Below, piece after piece: positions 38,301 to 49,428 of a DNA stretch of 64,000 bases. The number at the start of each line of letters is the position of its first letter. The first letter of the stretch is position 1. Source of the DNA: Seriola aureovittata (Eukaryota; Chordata; Actinopteri; Carangiformes; Carangidae); contig NC_079376.1 in the NCBI RefSeq assembly GCF_021018895.1, positions 11,151,001 through 11,215,000 of the forward strand, given 5' to 3'. Made by a program: the position numbers and the translations under genes. Below the pieces are notes generated by a model that made no database searches, was not told the origin of the DNA, and worked only from the letters and a program-made list of their open reading frames with translations.

Positions 38301-38409
38301 CCTTCCTGTATCAAAAGCAAGAATGCAGCGGCGTCGGCTGAATTATGTAGCCTACTTGATTTTGCTTGTATTGAAAGCAAAGATGAATATGAGGACGTAC
38401 TTTGATGTT

Positions 38410-38465
<56 letters not shown>

Positions 38466-38711
38466 AGAGACCTGTCTCCATGACTTCAGAGATTTACTCT
38501 AACCTTAACCATAGCTACTACTTGCCTAACCCCAATCTTACCCTAAACTTAAAACATGTCTTCACCTTAAAATTTAATGATTTACATTATGGGGACTTGC
38601 TTTTTGTCCCCATAAGTAAGACAAGTCCCCAAAATGTGACTGTGTAAACAGACTTAAGTCCCCACAACATTAGTAATACCTGGACCACACACACACACAC
38701 ACACACACACA
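38410..38711. repeat. CA-flanked dispersed repeat (GTCCCCA-rich)
   Basis: A CA tract (38410-38462) leads into CTGTCTCCATGACTTCAGAG, CTCTAACCTTAACCATAGCT, TATGGGGACTTGC, GACAAGTCCCC and TAAGTCCCCAC, then a second CA tract (38686-38711). The non-CA core is about 225 bp and contains several GTCCCCA / TGGGGAC words in both orientations. Similar microsatellite-bounded units are, as I recall, widespread in fish genomes. Confidence 0.6.
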
Positions 38712-39075
38712 GGGTTTATTTTTTTCTATTACACACCACGTTCCCTGTAAATGATAAGGAATTACCATAATAATCAATTTACCTAACATGTTGGCAGCTA
38801 ATGTAAAGGCTTGGTGACAGTAAGAATGCAATGTAATAACTTTATGCAACACAAATCAGTTGATTTAATTTCCCCTTTTTAGTTTAACTTTATTTTCAAG
38901 CAAGACTGTTTCACACATGGAAACATGGTTAAAAATGCTTATTTGACAATTAATTTTCATGTGTATTATATTGATATAATTACTGTAACTTGTGCATTTT
39001 AAAATCGTATTATTATGATTAAACATGATAGATTTAAAAACAACAAAAAAAAAAGTTTCCTTAAAATAGCCATGC

Positions 39076-39274
39076 TGGGGGTGCCCAGTAGCGCAATGGT
39101 TAAGGTGCACACCACATAACACCATAACATCCTTCAACTCATGGCCAAAGTAAACATTGTTGCATGTCATACCCATCTCTCAACCCACAATTTTCTGTCT
39201 CTATCTCTAATGCTGCTTTCAAATAAACGCAAAAATGACCCCCTTCCCTAAAAAAAAACAAAAACAATACAAAA
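39076..39274 (+). mobile_element. tRNA-derived SINE
   Basis: The head GTGCCCAGTAGCGCAATGGT resembles a tRNA box A (AGTAGCGCAATGG), followed by a degenerate box B near 39132. A middle with GTTGCATGTCATACCCATCT, then ATTTTCTGTCTCTATCTCTA and TCAAATAAACGCAAAAATGA, ends in an A-rich tail (39250-39274). This order is the typical build of a teleost tRNA SINE. It sits in the sense orientation within PACRG intron 1. Confidence 0.7.
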
Positions 39275-40394
39275 TTATCAGGAGTGAAAAAGATAACTTA
39301 CACCCTCATGAAAGCATTTTATATGTTTTTGGCAACCAATTGGGCACAGTATTACTACTACTTTAACTGACAGGACATTAGCCATTTATTCAGCCATCCT
39401 CCATCATTATCACCCATCACACTCACTTGTCCTTGCTAGAGGAGAATGGGCCCTTCTAAGTGTTCTAATCTGCCGGTGCTAGGCATGTGTTATACACTTC
39501 ACTGCAGGGTCATACGTGGCAGCTCACATACTGCCTACATCAACATAATGGGAACCAGTAGCAGAAAAATCAATGTATCTGACAAACGCTGTTGTTCCAA
39601 TCCAATAATGCCAAATGGTGGCCTTTGTTTTGCTGCCCCCCACTTTGAAAATCTTTTAACATCACCGTCAATGCAATAACATTGGCCTGACCTTTTGAAT
39701 TTTGCTGACCAGCACAAAGACCAAAATGGGCTGTATGTCTGTAATCCCTCAAGGACAATGACAAAATCCACCGTGCATTAATGATACACAGCAAGTGAAA
39801 CCCTGTAATAAATGTTACAAAACAAACATGTTGCAACACAAAAAATGTTTCTGTCAGAATTCCTTATTAGGGGAATATTCTCTCTAAAGAGAAGAGGGAT
39901 GGTAGGTCAGAGCAAAAAGTGCACCGTTGCCACCCTCTTGCACACTGAATGGATTTCAGAACATACAGCAGCCAACTTCATAGTTGGTGCTCCAGGGTTG
40001 TGGTGTTCTTCACCTGGTGCCAAGAAAGCAAACCTGCAAACCCTTTCAGATTTGAAGTAGTGTGCACATTCCCTTCAAAATTCCACTGAGGATTACTCTG
40101 CTGTTTAGCTCATGCCTTGCATCCAGCTGAGTCAAAGTGCTCCCAGTCGAAGGTACGCTGGAGGCAATGGCTCTGCTGCAGCAAGCTGGAGAAGGCAGGG
40201 AAGGGGAAAGGCTGGAAGGCAAAAGTACTCTGATACTGTCAGAAATGATCCACATCACAGTCTGAGCACCCCTCTGCTCTAGCCACCTCTGCTCATTACC
40301 CTTGCTGTCCGGAAACACCAAGCAAATTCTACTAACGAGTGTTTGATCAACACAGCGAGCTGTGGCAGAGGGAGACAGGCAACCTGTTCATGAC

Positions 40395-40431
40395 TCACCC
40401 CCCACCCCCCACCCCACCCCACCCCACCCAA
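40395..40431. repeat. C-rich (CCCCA)n tract
   Basis: Six to eight runs of four or more C separated by single A, about 37 bp. The - strand carries GGGG-T repeats with single-base loops, a strong quadruplex pattern. Confidence 0.9.
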
Positions 40432-41320
40432 GTAGCTGTCTCTCTCTACCTCTCTCTCTCTCCTCTACTTTTTGCTCTGTCTCCCTTCCACTCCCTTAAG
40501 ACATAGAAGAACAAAGGGAGAGACAGAAGAAAAGCAATATAACCTCTTGGCCCTTATCTGCGGAGCACACCAGAGCATGTCTGGCCTCAGACATTGCTTT
40601 GCCTGTCCTTTGAAGGCCCTCATCTCCCTTTGATTTCAGCCAAATGGTTCACCACAGTGACAGATGCTCAACTTTCCATCTGTCACTCTGACACCCATCT
40701 TTTTAGTGTTGTAGAATCTAACTGACTTTGTTTGGTCTGTCTGTCTGGCTGTCTGAATAAGGTTGTGACATGGATGCTGATGTGAGTGCTAATGTAAGAG
40801 ATTGTGACTAAGATCTTTAGTTTAAATAGATAAAAGAAAGCTCTGCTATGTTCTTGAGGTTGTCTGCACTGTCTTGGCTGTATTTTTACATTAACATTTT
40901 AGACATTTAGTTGATGCTGTGATACCAAGTGATTTAATGAGGATTCTAAGGGTCATCATCACATTACCTTGACAACATTCCTTTGAGATGGGCCACAAAA
41001 AAGCATAAAAATCCAAGCCAAGGAGAGTCATAGAAAGGCAGCTTTTTTATGAGAGGAAATTAGAGTGAGTAGAGGCGAAAGATTTGAGAGTGAATATGAT
41101 TCAGGAGGGAGAGAGTGACGTAGAACACTTCTTAAATAGATGAGTGTTCAGTTTATGATTGAAGATGAAAGGGACTTTGCTGCTCAGACTGAACTTGGGA
41201 GGTCATATTTAACTCTTGCCTAAATAATAAACAGTAATGTACTTTTTAATCTTACTTTGGTGTGGTCTGTTTGCAAACTGTAAGCTATATCATCTGCGTT
41301 TTACAATGAGACGAGGTATA

Positions 41321-41545
41321 CTACCTGGCTGCTTTTGTAGCAAGCCCCTGATTGAGGCAGATGGCCACCCACCCAGAGCCAGGTTCTGCTCGGGGTTTCT
41401 TCCTCTTAAAAGGGAGTTTTTCTTTGCCACTGTGGCCATGAATATTGTAAAGAGTACGGTCTAGACATGCTCTATATGAAAAGTACACTGAAATAACTTC
41501 TGTTATGATTTGGTGCTATTTAAATAAAATTGACTTGACTTGACT
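41321..41545 (+). mobile_element. L2-type LINE 3' UTR fragment
   Basis: Contains CTGATTGAGGCAGATGGCCA, CCACCCAGAGCCAGGTTCTG, GGTTTCTTCCTCTTAAAAGG, GAGTACGGTCTAGACATGCT and GATTTGGTGCTATTTAAATA, ending with the pentamer tail TTGACTTGACTTGAC. This block order is the widely repeated 3' end of a fish L2-like LINE or of a SINE sharing its tail. It is in the sense orientation of PACRG; no coding part is attached. Confidence 0.65.
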
Positions 41546-44500
41546 TTGATTTATGTTTGTCATCAGAGTTGTGGGATAGAGGAGGTGGCACATAAAGACT
41601 CTATACTAATAGCCACCTGTTTCACTGTAACCTGCAATGCAGAGCAAAAGGTGGAGAAGTGAGAGGGGTGATTGGATAGGTGGATGGATAGATGAATGGA
41701 TTAGAGGAGCAGGGATTGATAAAACCGAAGTGAATGTGTACGACTCTCATACATATCCCGCTCTCTGAATAAATCAGCCCAGAAGAGAGGGGTGGCTTGC
41801 ACAGGTGTTTTGGGCATGCCTTTGTATTATTTCATTTTTACTTATTTGTTTGTGTGCATGTGTGTGTCTATGTGCGAGTGCCTCCCTGTAGCTCAGCTGA
41901 ACTTGTTGTCTCCCTGTTTGAGAGAGCTGCTGCAGCAAGCACAGTGTGAGATTTGAGGCGTCTGAGAAGTTGCCTGATTTCAAGGCATCCGGCGAGCAAA
42001 AGTGCTTTTTTCTTCTTTGTCTCTCGGGCTAATCCGAAGTGTGGACTATCATTCAGAGCATTATCCTCGCAGGAAGTCTCAATACTAGACCTCTGTTCCA
42101 TATATATCATCCACAGTTTCCTGTAACAACCTCTGCTGGGAGCCCCTCGCCCCTCTCAGTCTGTGGAGTAAACAAATTTTGAATTAACAAGCATTTTTGT
42201 TACATTCAAATAAGTGAAGGAAATAGAGAGGGAGTAGAGAGAGTGTATGTGTGTGTTTAGGTGACTGGATGCATGTAGGTGAGTTAGGCAGGCTGTAAGT
42301 CTTGGGTATCTTCTCGCAGGGATATAGCCTTCAGTGTGCTATCCCCCTGTTTAATTTATGTAAAGGTCAAATTTCAGACCATGCCAGGCTTTGGTCTCTG
42401 CATGGTGTCTCTGTAAGCAAAGCTCTCGCATCATTTTAAACAGACGGCCTTACAGGCAGCAAGACTGATTTCCAGGAATAGAAAGTCACACTGGGTGTGT
42501 GATAAGACCAAGGCCTGGGGATCATTTTGGAATACATACTAATCACCTAGATAATGTTCTTCACTGTTAAACAATATTCCCATATCAGTTAGAGCCTGTA
42601 TGCCTTGCCATATGCAGTCTGCTTATCTCTCCACGCCTCCCTCCACTCCTAGGAGATCTGTCAGTGCTGGGCTAACTGTGACACTTGAATGTGTGTGGCG
42701 GTGGGGTGGGTTGGTGTGGTGAGGTTGAAGACTGACCTCCTCTCTGCTGCTGTCTGTCTGTGGTTGTCTGTTTGTGGCTCTGCGGTGAAATCGATGGCCT
42801 CCTGCTGCTCAGGCTGTCTCCTTCTCCTATTCCTCCTACTCTGGGCCTGTTGCTGGCAAATCAAACCTTCCACAGCTCACTAACGTGTGTGGTGGCAGAC
42901 ACACTCACCTTGTTGCCTCTGTCTCACTTTTTATCTACTCATCATCTCACCTGGTTCTACCCTGCTTGCCCATCTCAGCAGCTTCTTTTCTGGCTGTTCA
43001 TTTCTATGACTGCCTCCTTCTCCTCTTAGTTGATTGTTTCCTTACTACCTGCAGAACAAACTTAGGTTTCAACTTTTTGGTGAGTCATCCTGCTATTATG
43101 AGCTATGCTATACTGCATAAAGATACTATTACAAAGTGTTTTTACTGGTTTCAGGAACACTAATATTCTATGATGAGGTTTTCAGTCTGTGAAGTCAACG
43201 TAGTTATGAGGAAGTTTATTGATGAGAAGCTACTTATTTGGTGAATAAAATTGAGAGGACAGTTAAATTCTTCTTTCTCAGCAGCAGAAGTTGCAACTGC
43301 AGCAAGTCAGAGATGTGGTTTTCCTTGTGTGTCTCATTAATTTCATGGCCCAGCGTAGTCTTTTAATATCATCAGGTGTTGTCACTGATTGGGACTGTAA
43401 AGACAAACCATTGGATCAGTGTGTGCCCTGTTCTCTTAATAGCCAGGACTAGAGGCTGTGCTTTGCGCTCTTAAACACAGACACAATCATACACATGACT
43501 CACACAGTTGCTAAAGGTTGCAGAAAACTGAATATTAACTTGGCTAAATTAAACAGTGATATAGCAAATAAATGAAAAAAATACCCTTTTGTATTTCTAT
43601 TTGTAAAGATGCACACTGAAGTACAGCTTGGTTTTAGTGCTGACTCATGTGAGTCAAGCAACGTGCATGTTTCTTTTAGGTTTAGCCTTATGGCCTCAGT
43701 GCATGTGGTCTCCCATGCACTTAACAATTAGTAAGAGCTAATATATTCTGCCTTTGCCATGCAGGCTGATTCACTCTATGCCATCATCTCAACTGTGGTT
43801 TGGTGATATGAATCAGCCAATAGGGCTCTGTAAGCACAAGGCTGCCCTGCTGCCTGGCTGATAAGTGAGCCACACAGAGAAGATGGAAAATACTTAGGGC
43901 ATTCTCACTCCCTCTCTCTCCCTCGTTCTGTCTTGCTCACACTCCTTTGCTCGCTCACACAGAGCCTCTTTCACTTACACTCCTCCCCTCACACCTCTAC
44001 CTCAAACTCTTTCTTTCACATCCCGTTAACATCTACCTGTGTCTATGCTGTTCTTTTAAGTGATGGGGTTATACTAGAGGAGACAGAAAACAGTGGGGTG
44101 CTCTTGAACGCTTGAAGCCTCTTTTTTAAGTTCTTCTTTAAAGTTATCCCTCTTGCGCACAGTTCAATACTAGGTGGCTGTCACCTGTTTCATCCATGTC
44201 TTTGTAGTGACACGAGGTGTGTAGTGTCGTCTTTGCCTAGTGGTGTCGTCATTTTTCATTACAAACATCCTTGCCCTTGCGCTTATGTGCATGATATAGT
44301 TGATGCGAAACCCTCTGACATAGTGACAATTGTAAAGCACACCTCTATGGTCCTGTGAGCTCTGAACAAAAGACTTACCTTTCATCAGTTTTCATCAGTC
44401 TGTGGTTTTCTCATCCACTGAGAGCTCTTTACTCCCATCTGACCTTGTCTCTCACAACAGGGCTAATTTCTGCACTTAATGAAACTCACTCGCAGACTGA

Positions 44501-47500
44501 TTGCACTTCTTGCTGTTTGGTCATGAGAAATTAATGGAGTGCTGCACAAATATTGCAGATTTATTCTTCTGAAAGGAATCAGCCTCCCACCAGTCTGTGT
44601 TTTGCCCTACAGAGGGAATGAGTAGGCAAAAATATCCTGTTGAATAATTGTTTGGACATGACCATATAGCAGACATTCCCTAACAGCTTAAATACCTCCA
44701 AAATGTTGTCTGTTTCTTGTTCATTTGAATGCAGTTTGAGAATAAAGCACACATCTCTAGCCCAGTCTGTATCCCTGGTGGGCAACGGGCAGGCAGCCGG
44801 TTGGGCTATGGCAGAAAATGCCCTGTAAATATAGAGAGCTAATTTTGTTGCCTGCGGCAGCAATGTGCATGCTGACCTTATCAGGAGAGCCTCAGCCTGT
44901 CTATTCCATCCTCTGTGACTCACCTACCCTGCTCCCTCCCTCAGGAAAGGAGGCCTTCTGTACAGAGCTAGATTTCAATAACCTCTCAACCGAGAACAGC
45001 AGTGAAATGCAGAGGGAGAGAGAGCCAGCAAGCAAGAGGGTGCCTTCCCCTTTTGCTGCCTCACTAAACAGGTGATATAATGCTCCCATGTGCAGTGGCA
45101 CCCTTGTTCCCCGACAAATGCAATGCAACAAAATTCATTTTTGCCCTCACAGACAAGAGGCAGAAGGGTGATGGGAGATGGGTAGAAATGAAGAGGGAGA
45201 TTAATGAGGTTCTCATTTTAGGAAGTGCAGCAGCGATGGCAACACAGGGTTGACAATGAATTGGCAGTCCTTCTCTAGATATCTATCAGAGGTATTCAGA
45301 GGTGTTTTTGGGTGGTGGTATGGGGGCAGAGAGATGGAGAGATGAGAGAGCGATGGAGCTGGAGGCCCAGGCACAGTGATGGATCACCTACATGCTGCAG
45401 CAGCCCCGCCACGCCGAACTCACCCTCAGAATTGATGAGCCACACCTCTTGTCTCCCTGTCTCCCTCTTCCTCTCATATCCACTATTCCTCCATCACCCT
45501 CCCCCATCCTCCATCTCTTGATATCCTCTCTTTTTGTCTCTCTGTTCTTTCTTGTTCCATTTCTTTCCAGCTTCCTCATGTGCCTGTCTCCCTCTTGGCC
45601 TATCACATCCTCCACCTTTATCCCACCTCAGCCTCTCGTAATTTCTTTCTTTCCGTTTTTTGCTTGTGCCTTTTGACTACCCCACCCACTCTGTGTGTCA
45701 ACATCAAGCGGAAGAGCCATGGAAGTGCCATACTAATAAGGTTAGAGGGAGCATCTCTGTTTCTCAGGGTGACACCTTTATAAATGACAGGAGCACGAGG
45801 CCCTGCCGGTGTTCAATCACCTCTGCAGGGGCTCGCCCATGGGGAGCTCAGCATGTGCACTGTGTGAGCGAGTGTGTACGTGCGTGAATGCATGTTTGTG
45901 TGTTATTGCCTCTGTGGGTCTTACAGCAGCCAGGTTTACGGTGGAGCTAGTTGGAGTGGACAACAGCATTAGGGAGGAAACAGATCTGGAGGCAGAGTGA
46001 AGGCGAAGGAGAGAAATGACAGCCTGGAGCTCATCTGACCAGTACTGCCTTGTTATGACTCCCTGATGTGTACACCAGAGGCACACAAAACAGACACTTC
46101 CTCCCTTTATTGCCTTACACCACCTCTATCTCTGTTCTGTAGTCTGTCGCCTCACAGGCTCACTTTATGGCCTCCACTGAGGAGCGGGATGTTATCTGCT
46201 TGTATAGGTCTATAGGTTCCTTTTGTCTGTCTTTTTCACTGTCTGTGTTAGTGTTTATGCCAGTGTTTTAGAAGAGTGATGAATTTTTGATAACACAGGG
46301 GTGTGCTTGGCTGCATGGGGCTGTGTAGAACCACCTTTGTGGCTACTCACACCAACAAATGCAGGTAGAACAGATCAAGACAGGAGAATCATACAATGAT
46401 TCAAATGTGTTTGGCAAATGAGTAGAGCTAGAAATGATGACACATGCTGGCTAACAGTACAACGGAATCAGCAGCAGTTGTTGTTTTCAGCATGGCTAGT
46501 CTAAATTGAATAAACACAAATCCCTGCCCGTTCATACAAGAAAGAACTTAGAGAGATTGTTGCTCACAACATGGACACTGTGTGCTTCTTAAATTAAATG
46601 CTTGTCATGATCTGTCCATAAGTTCATGTTGTTTCTCAGAAGGCTTCTAGTCTTTGTTAAGCTGCACTAAGACAAACTAGCATAGTGGGTATAGCTATTG
46701 GGATTCAGCGATAGTGGTTTTTCTCTCAGCATGCGAAAGCTTTAGACCCAAATGTCATGAATGGCAGAACAGGAGCAGCGAGATCAATGGAAAGGCATCA
46801 GGAAACCGGCTGGTGATAATCTCCGCACAATGCTGTTACTATTACAGTTCTCCTCAAGCTGCTTGGAAGAGCAGCTTACATCAGTGATGGAGGAAATGGC
46901 TTCTGTGTCTGGCTTTTTGTAAGGTGAGCAGAGCCACAAGAAAATATGCCATTGTGCATGCATGCTTCTGACTGTTGGTGTGTAAGTGATCATAACTGGA
47001 GAGAAAATGGGGAAATAGCCGTGAAGCTCTCAACACCTCAGCCATGAACACAGGCCATGGAATTGACTGCAGCGTCATCATTCCTGACCATAAAAGCTGC
47101 TCAGCCAGTCAGTGCAGTCTGGGTTCATTCTCTCCCCACTGCCCAGTCTGAGCTATTTTTAGCCTCCCAGTGCAGCGTGGCTCAACTGCCGTCGTAGCTA
47201 CCTGGATATGAGGGCTTTGTCACTCCTGCAGGCTGGAGCAGCACTGATCTTGCAAGCTTTACAGCTTCCTATTTCCTCTGCTAGGGCTGCAAAACAACTC
47301 CTGCAGTGAAAGGAATGAACAGAGACAGACAGAGAAAAGAGGGAAGACAAACAGATAATAGTGATATATGTTGCATCTAAATGAAACAACAAAAGTCATT
47401 TCATACTCGTCTTAACTTACTGTATACTTGTGACAGAAACAGCAATCTAATGAGCCAATCTGACTGTAACTATTAATGATGATACTAAGTTAAAACAATT

Positions 47501-49293
47501 CAAACGATTATTGACTAATTGATTCAAACTTAATACAAGGAAAACTAAAAGCAATCTCTTTTTCAGAAGTGCACTATTTACAGGGTTATACAAAAGAACT
47601 GGTGAAACAATTTTTTGTTATCCTTCATGAGTAAACACGCCATTGTAACTAAAATTGTACTCAAAATAAAAGATGCAATTTAAAAGATGATAGCAGGAAT
47701 ATGTGTATTATTTCTTGTGAAGGATTTATTTTCTGCTAGTACAGTAGGTAATACAGCAAAGTGTCTTTTCTTGTGTTTTACATGCATTGTTAGTCACAGA
47801 CATTTTGTTTGGGTAGTCTTTTTCCTGCAGGTATACAAACCTGTGCCTATTAATTCAGCATAATATTATTCAGAATTCCCTGGCATGGTAAACAAATGCT
47901 CCAAACGAATTCATTTGAAATGACTGCGCTGCGATCCCACGGTGCATTAGGGCTGTTTAAATGCAGTGAGTGCTCAGAGACACTCGCGGAGGGTACCTCA
48001 TAATAGTTTCTCCTCTATTCTTGTTTCTCTTGAGCCTAGTTATGCTGGCACCAGCTACACCATGTTGCACGTGCAACTTAAACTTTGATCTATGTTACAT
48101 CATTCCATGGTGGTGGATTTACTGAGCTACATTTGTGGTTCTAGGCTTTTCCATATCTATTTTGTTTTTGAATTATGCAACAAACAGGCAACACTAGTGG
48201 ATGATGTAACATAAAAATCTAAACTACCGTTGGGTAGAATCATAGTAACAGACTAAAACCTCTTTAAAATCTCTCAGTCAGGCAGTCATGCCAAAGATAA
48301 CACATCCCATTCCCACTTTGCTCTGCCTGTGGGCTGCTGTGGCAAAATTCTGTTTCTCAGTGGGTGGTAATCTGAGGATTAATGACAGCAACACATCTGC
48401 CAGTCATGTGGCAGCGTGACACAGATGGTGGAGGATGCACACAAGGGACACAGACAGGGAAAAGATTGGCTCCAACATTCTGTCATTCGTCCACTAAAAC
48501 ATGCTGTTTGCAAAGCTCTAATGTTTTCAATCAAATAAATCCAAACTCCTCAAGTACATGAGTGGTTCCCACTTGAACAATCTCACCACTGGGTCTTCAC
48601 TGAGAGGTTTCGGCTACTATGTCAATGAAATATGAATGTTTCTTTGTAGGTATTGTTGGGTAATTGGTCCTTTTGGGGCCTCTGTATTATCTTTCAACAT
48701 GTTAATTTAATTTAAAATGAACATTTTTGTAAAATTGAATAGTAACACCAATTTGTCCTGCAGAAAACAGTGTTAAAATGACAAGTTCTTTTTTCTAATC
48801 TTAAAATCTTCACTCCCTCTCCTTTCCACTCCAATGTGTTGTATTTCCTTACATCTGTTGTATGGGTACCACCACCAATGGCCCCCGCAGAAGTAGCAGC
48901 AGACACTGTGACTGATGTGATAGGAGTCCCATTGGCTTTCAGTGGCACAGTAATAGCACATATCCAATATGGAGGCAGAAAAAAGATGATCCGAACAATG
49001 CCTTTGGCAGTGCCTCTGGCTACAGGGCCAACACACACACACACATATGCACACACAAGCGCACACTATCTGTGTTTTGCCTTCCTTAGAGGAGCAGAGA
49101 AGCAGGCACATGTGTCTCCCTGAATTACTTTAAAGAAAAGGCAGTGGGAGTGATTCTATTCTTGTAGGAGAAAACACAGTCAATTCTGATTTCATAGGAC
49201 AACACTCTCACTTGTTGTATATGTCTCATTCTGTTTATTTCTCTATTTTACTCCTTTCTCCTCACTCCAATTTTCTCTTTTGTGCCTGACCAG

Positions 49294-49428
49294 GTGGTGG
49301 GTCCTCCGGCTGCAGGGGCTTTTCGGGAACGTCCTTCTAAACCAACCAACTTTCGCAAATTCTATGAGCGGGGAGAGTTTCCCATGGCACTGGAGCATGA
49401 CACCAAAGGCAACCGCATTGCATGGAAG
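49294..49428 (+). CDS. pacrg: PACRG coding exon 2
   Basis: Second coding exon of PACRG, 45 codons (residues 24-68 of the reading begun at 30871). Seen: [10 protein letters not shown], then [28 protein letters not shown] and IAWK. Human PACRG has [38 protein letters not shown] and IAWK in the same order and spacing, so the match is residue-for-residue with few, mostly conservative changes. It is preceded by a strong pyrimidine tract and AG (49291-49293); a plausible branch-point CTCAC lies about 30 nt upstream (49261-49265). The donor is gtaggg at 49429. The length is divisible by three and both flanking introns are phase 0, so skipping this exon would keep the frame. It encodes the proline-rich lead-in to the conserved helical core; the core itself (in human starting VEIEKLDYHHYLPLF) was not found in the remaining 14.6 kb. 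No frameshift or stop is seen. Confidence 0.95.

Larger units (their letters stand above)
30940..49293 (+). other. pacrg: PACRG intron 1 (18,354 bp)
   Basis: Bounded by GT (30940-30941) and AG (49292-49293) and phase 0. Holds no second gene I can recognise. Its contents are a 62-bp TG microsatellite at 31579-31640, a degenerate fish repeat at 32236-32370, a repeat fragment at 35150-35300, an AT-rich stretch with repeated TTTAAAT-type words at about 36607-36830, a CA-flanked repeat at 38410-38711, a tRNA-derived SINE at 39076-39274, a C-rich tract at 40395-40431 and an L2-like 3' end at 41321-41545. The remaining kilobases look like unique non-coding sequence. Long first introns are typical of vertebrate PACRG. 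Confidence 0.85.

Noticed and set aside
40885..41210. Possible fragment of a fish repeat (ACATTTAGTTGATGCTGTGA and following sequence)
   Set aside because: The resemblance to a known fish repeat is too degenerate to support by eye; a library search would be needed.
44579..44923. 114-codon - strand open frame
   Set aside because: No recognisable domain, no splice sites or neighbouring exons, and it lies in PACRG intron 1; typical length for chance.
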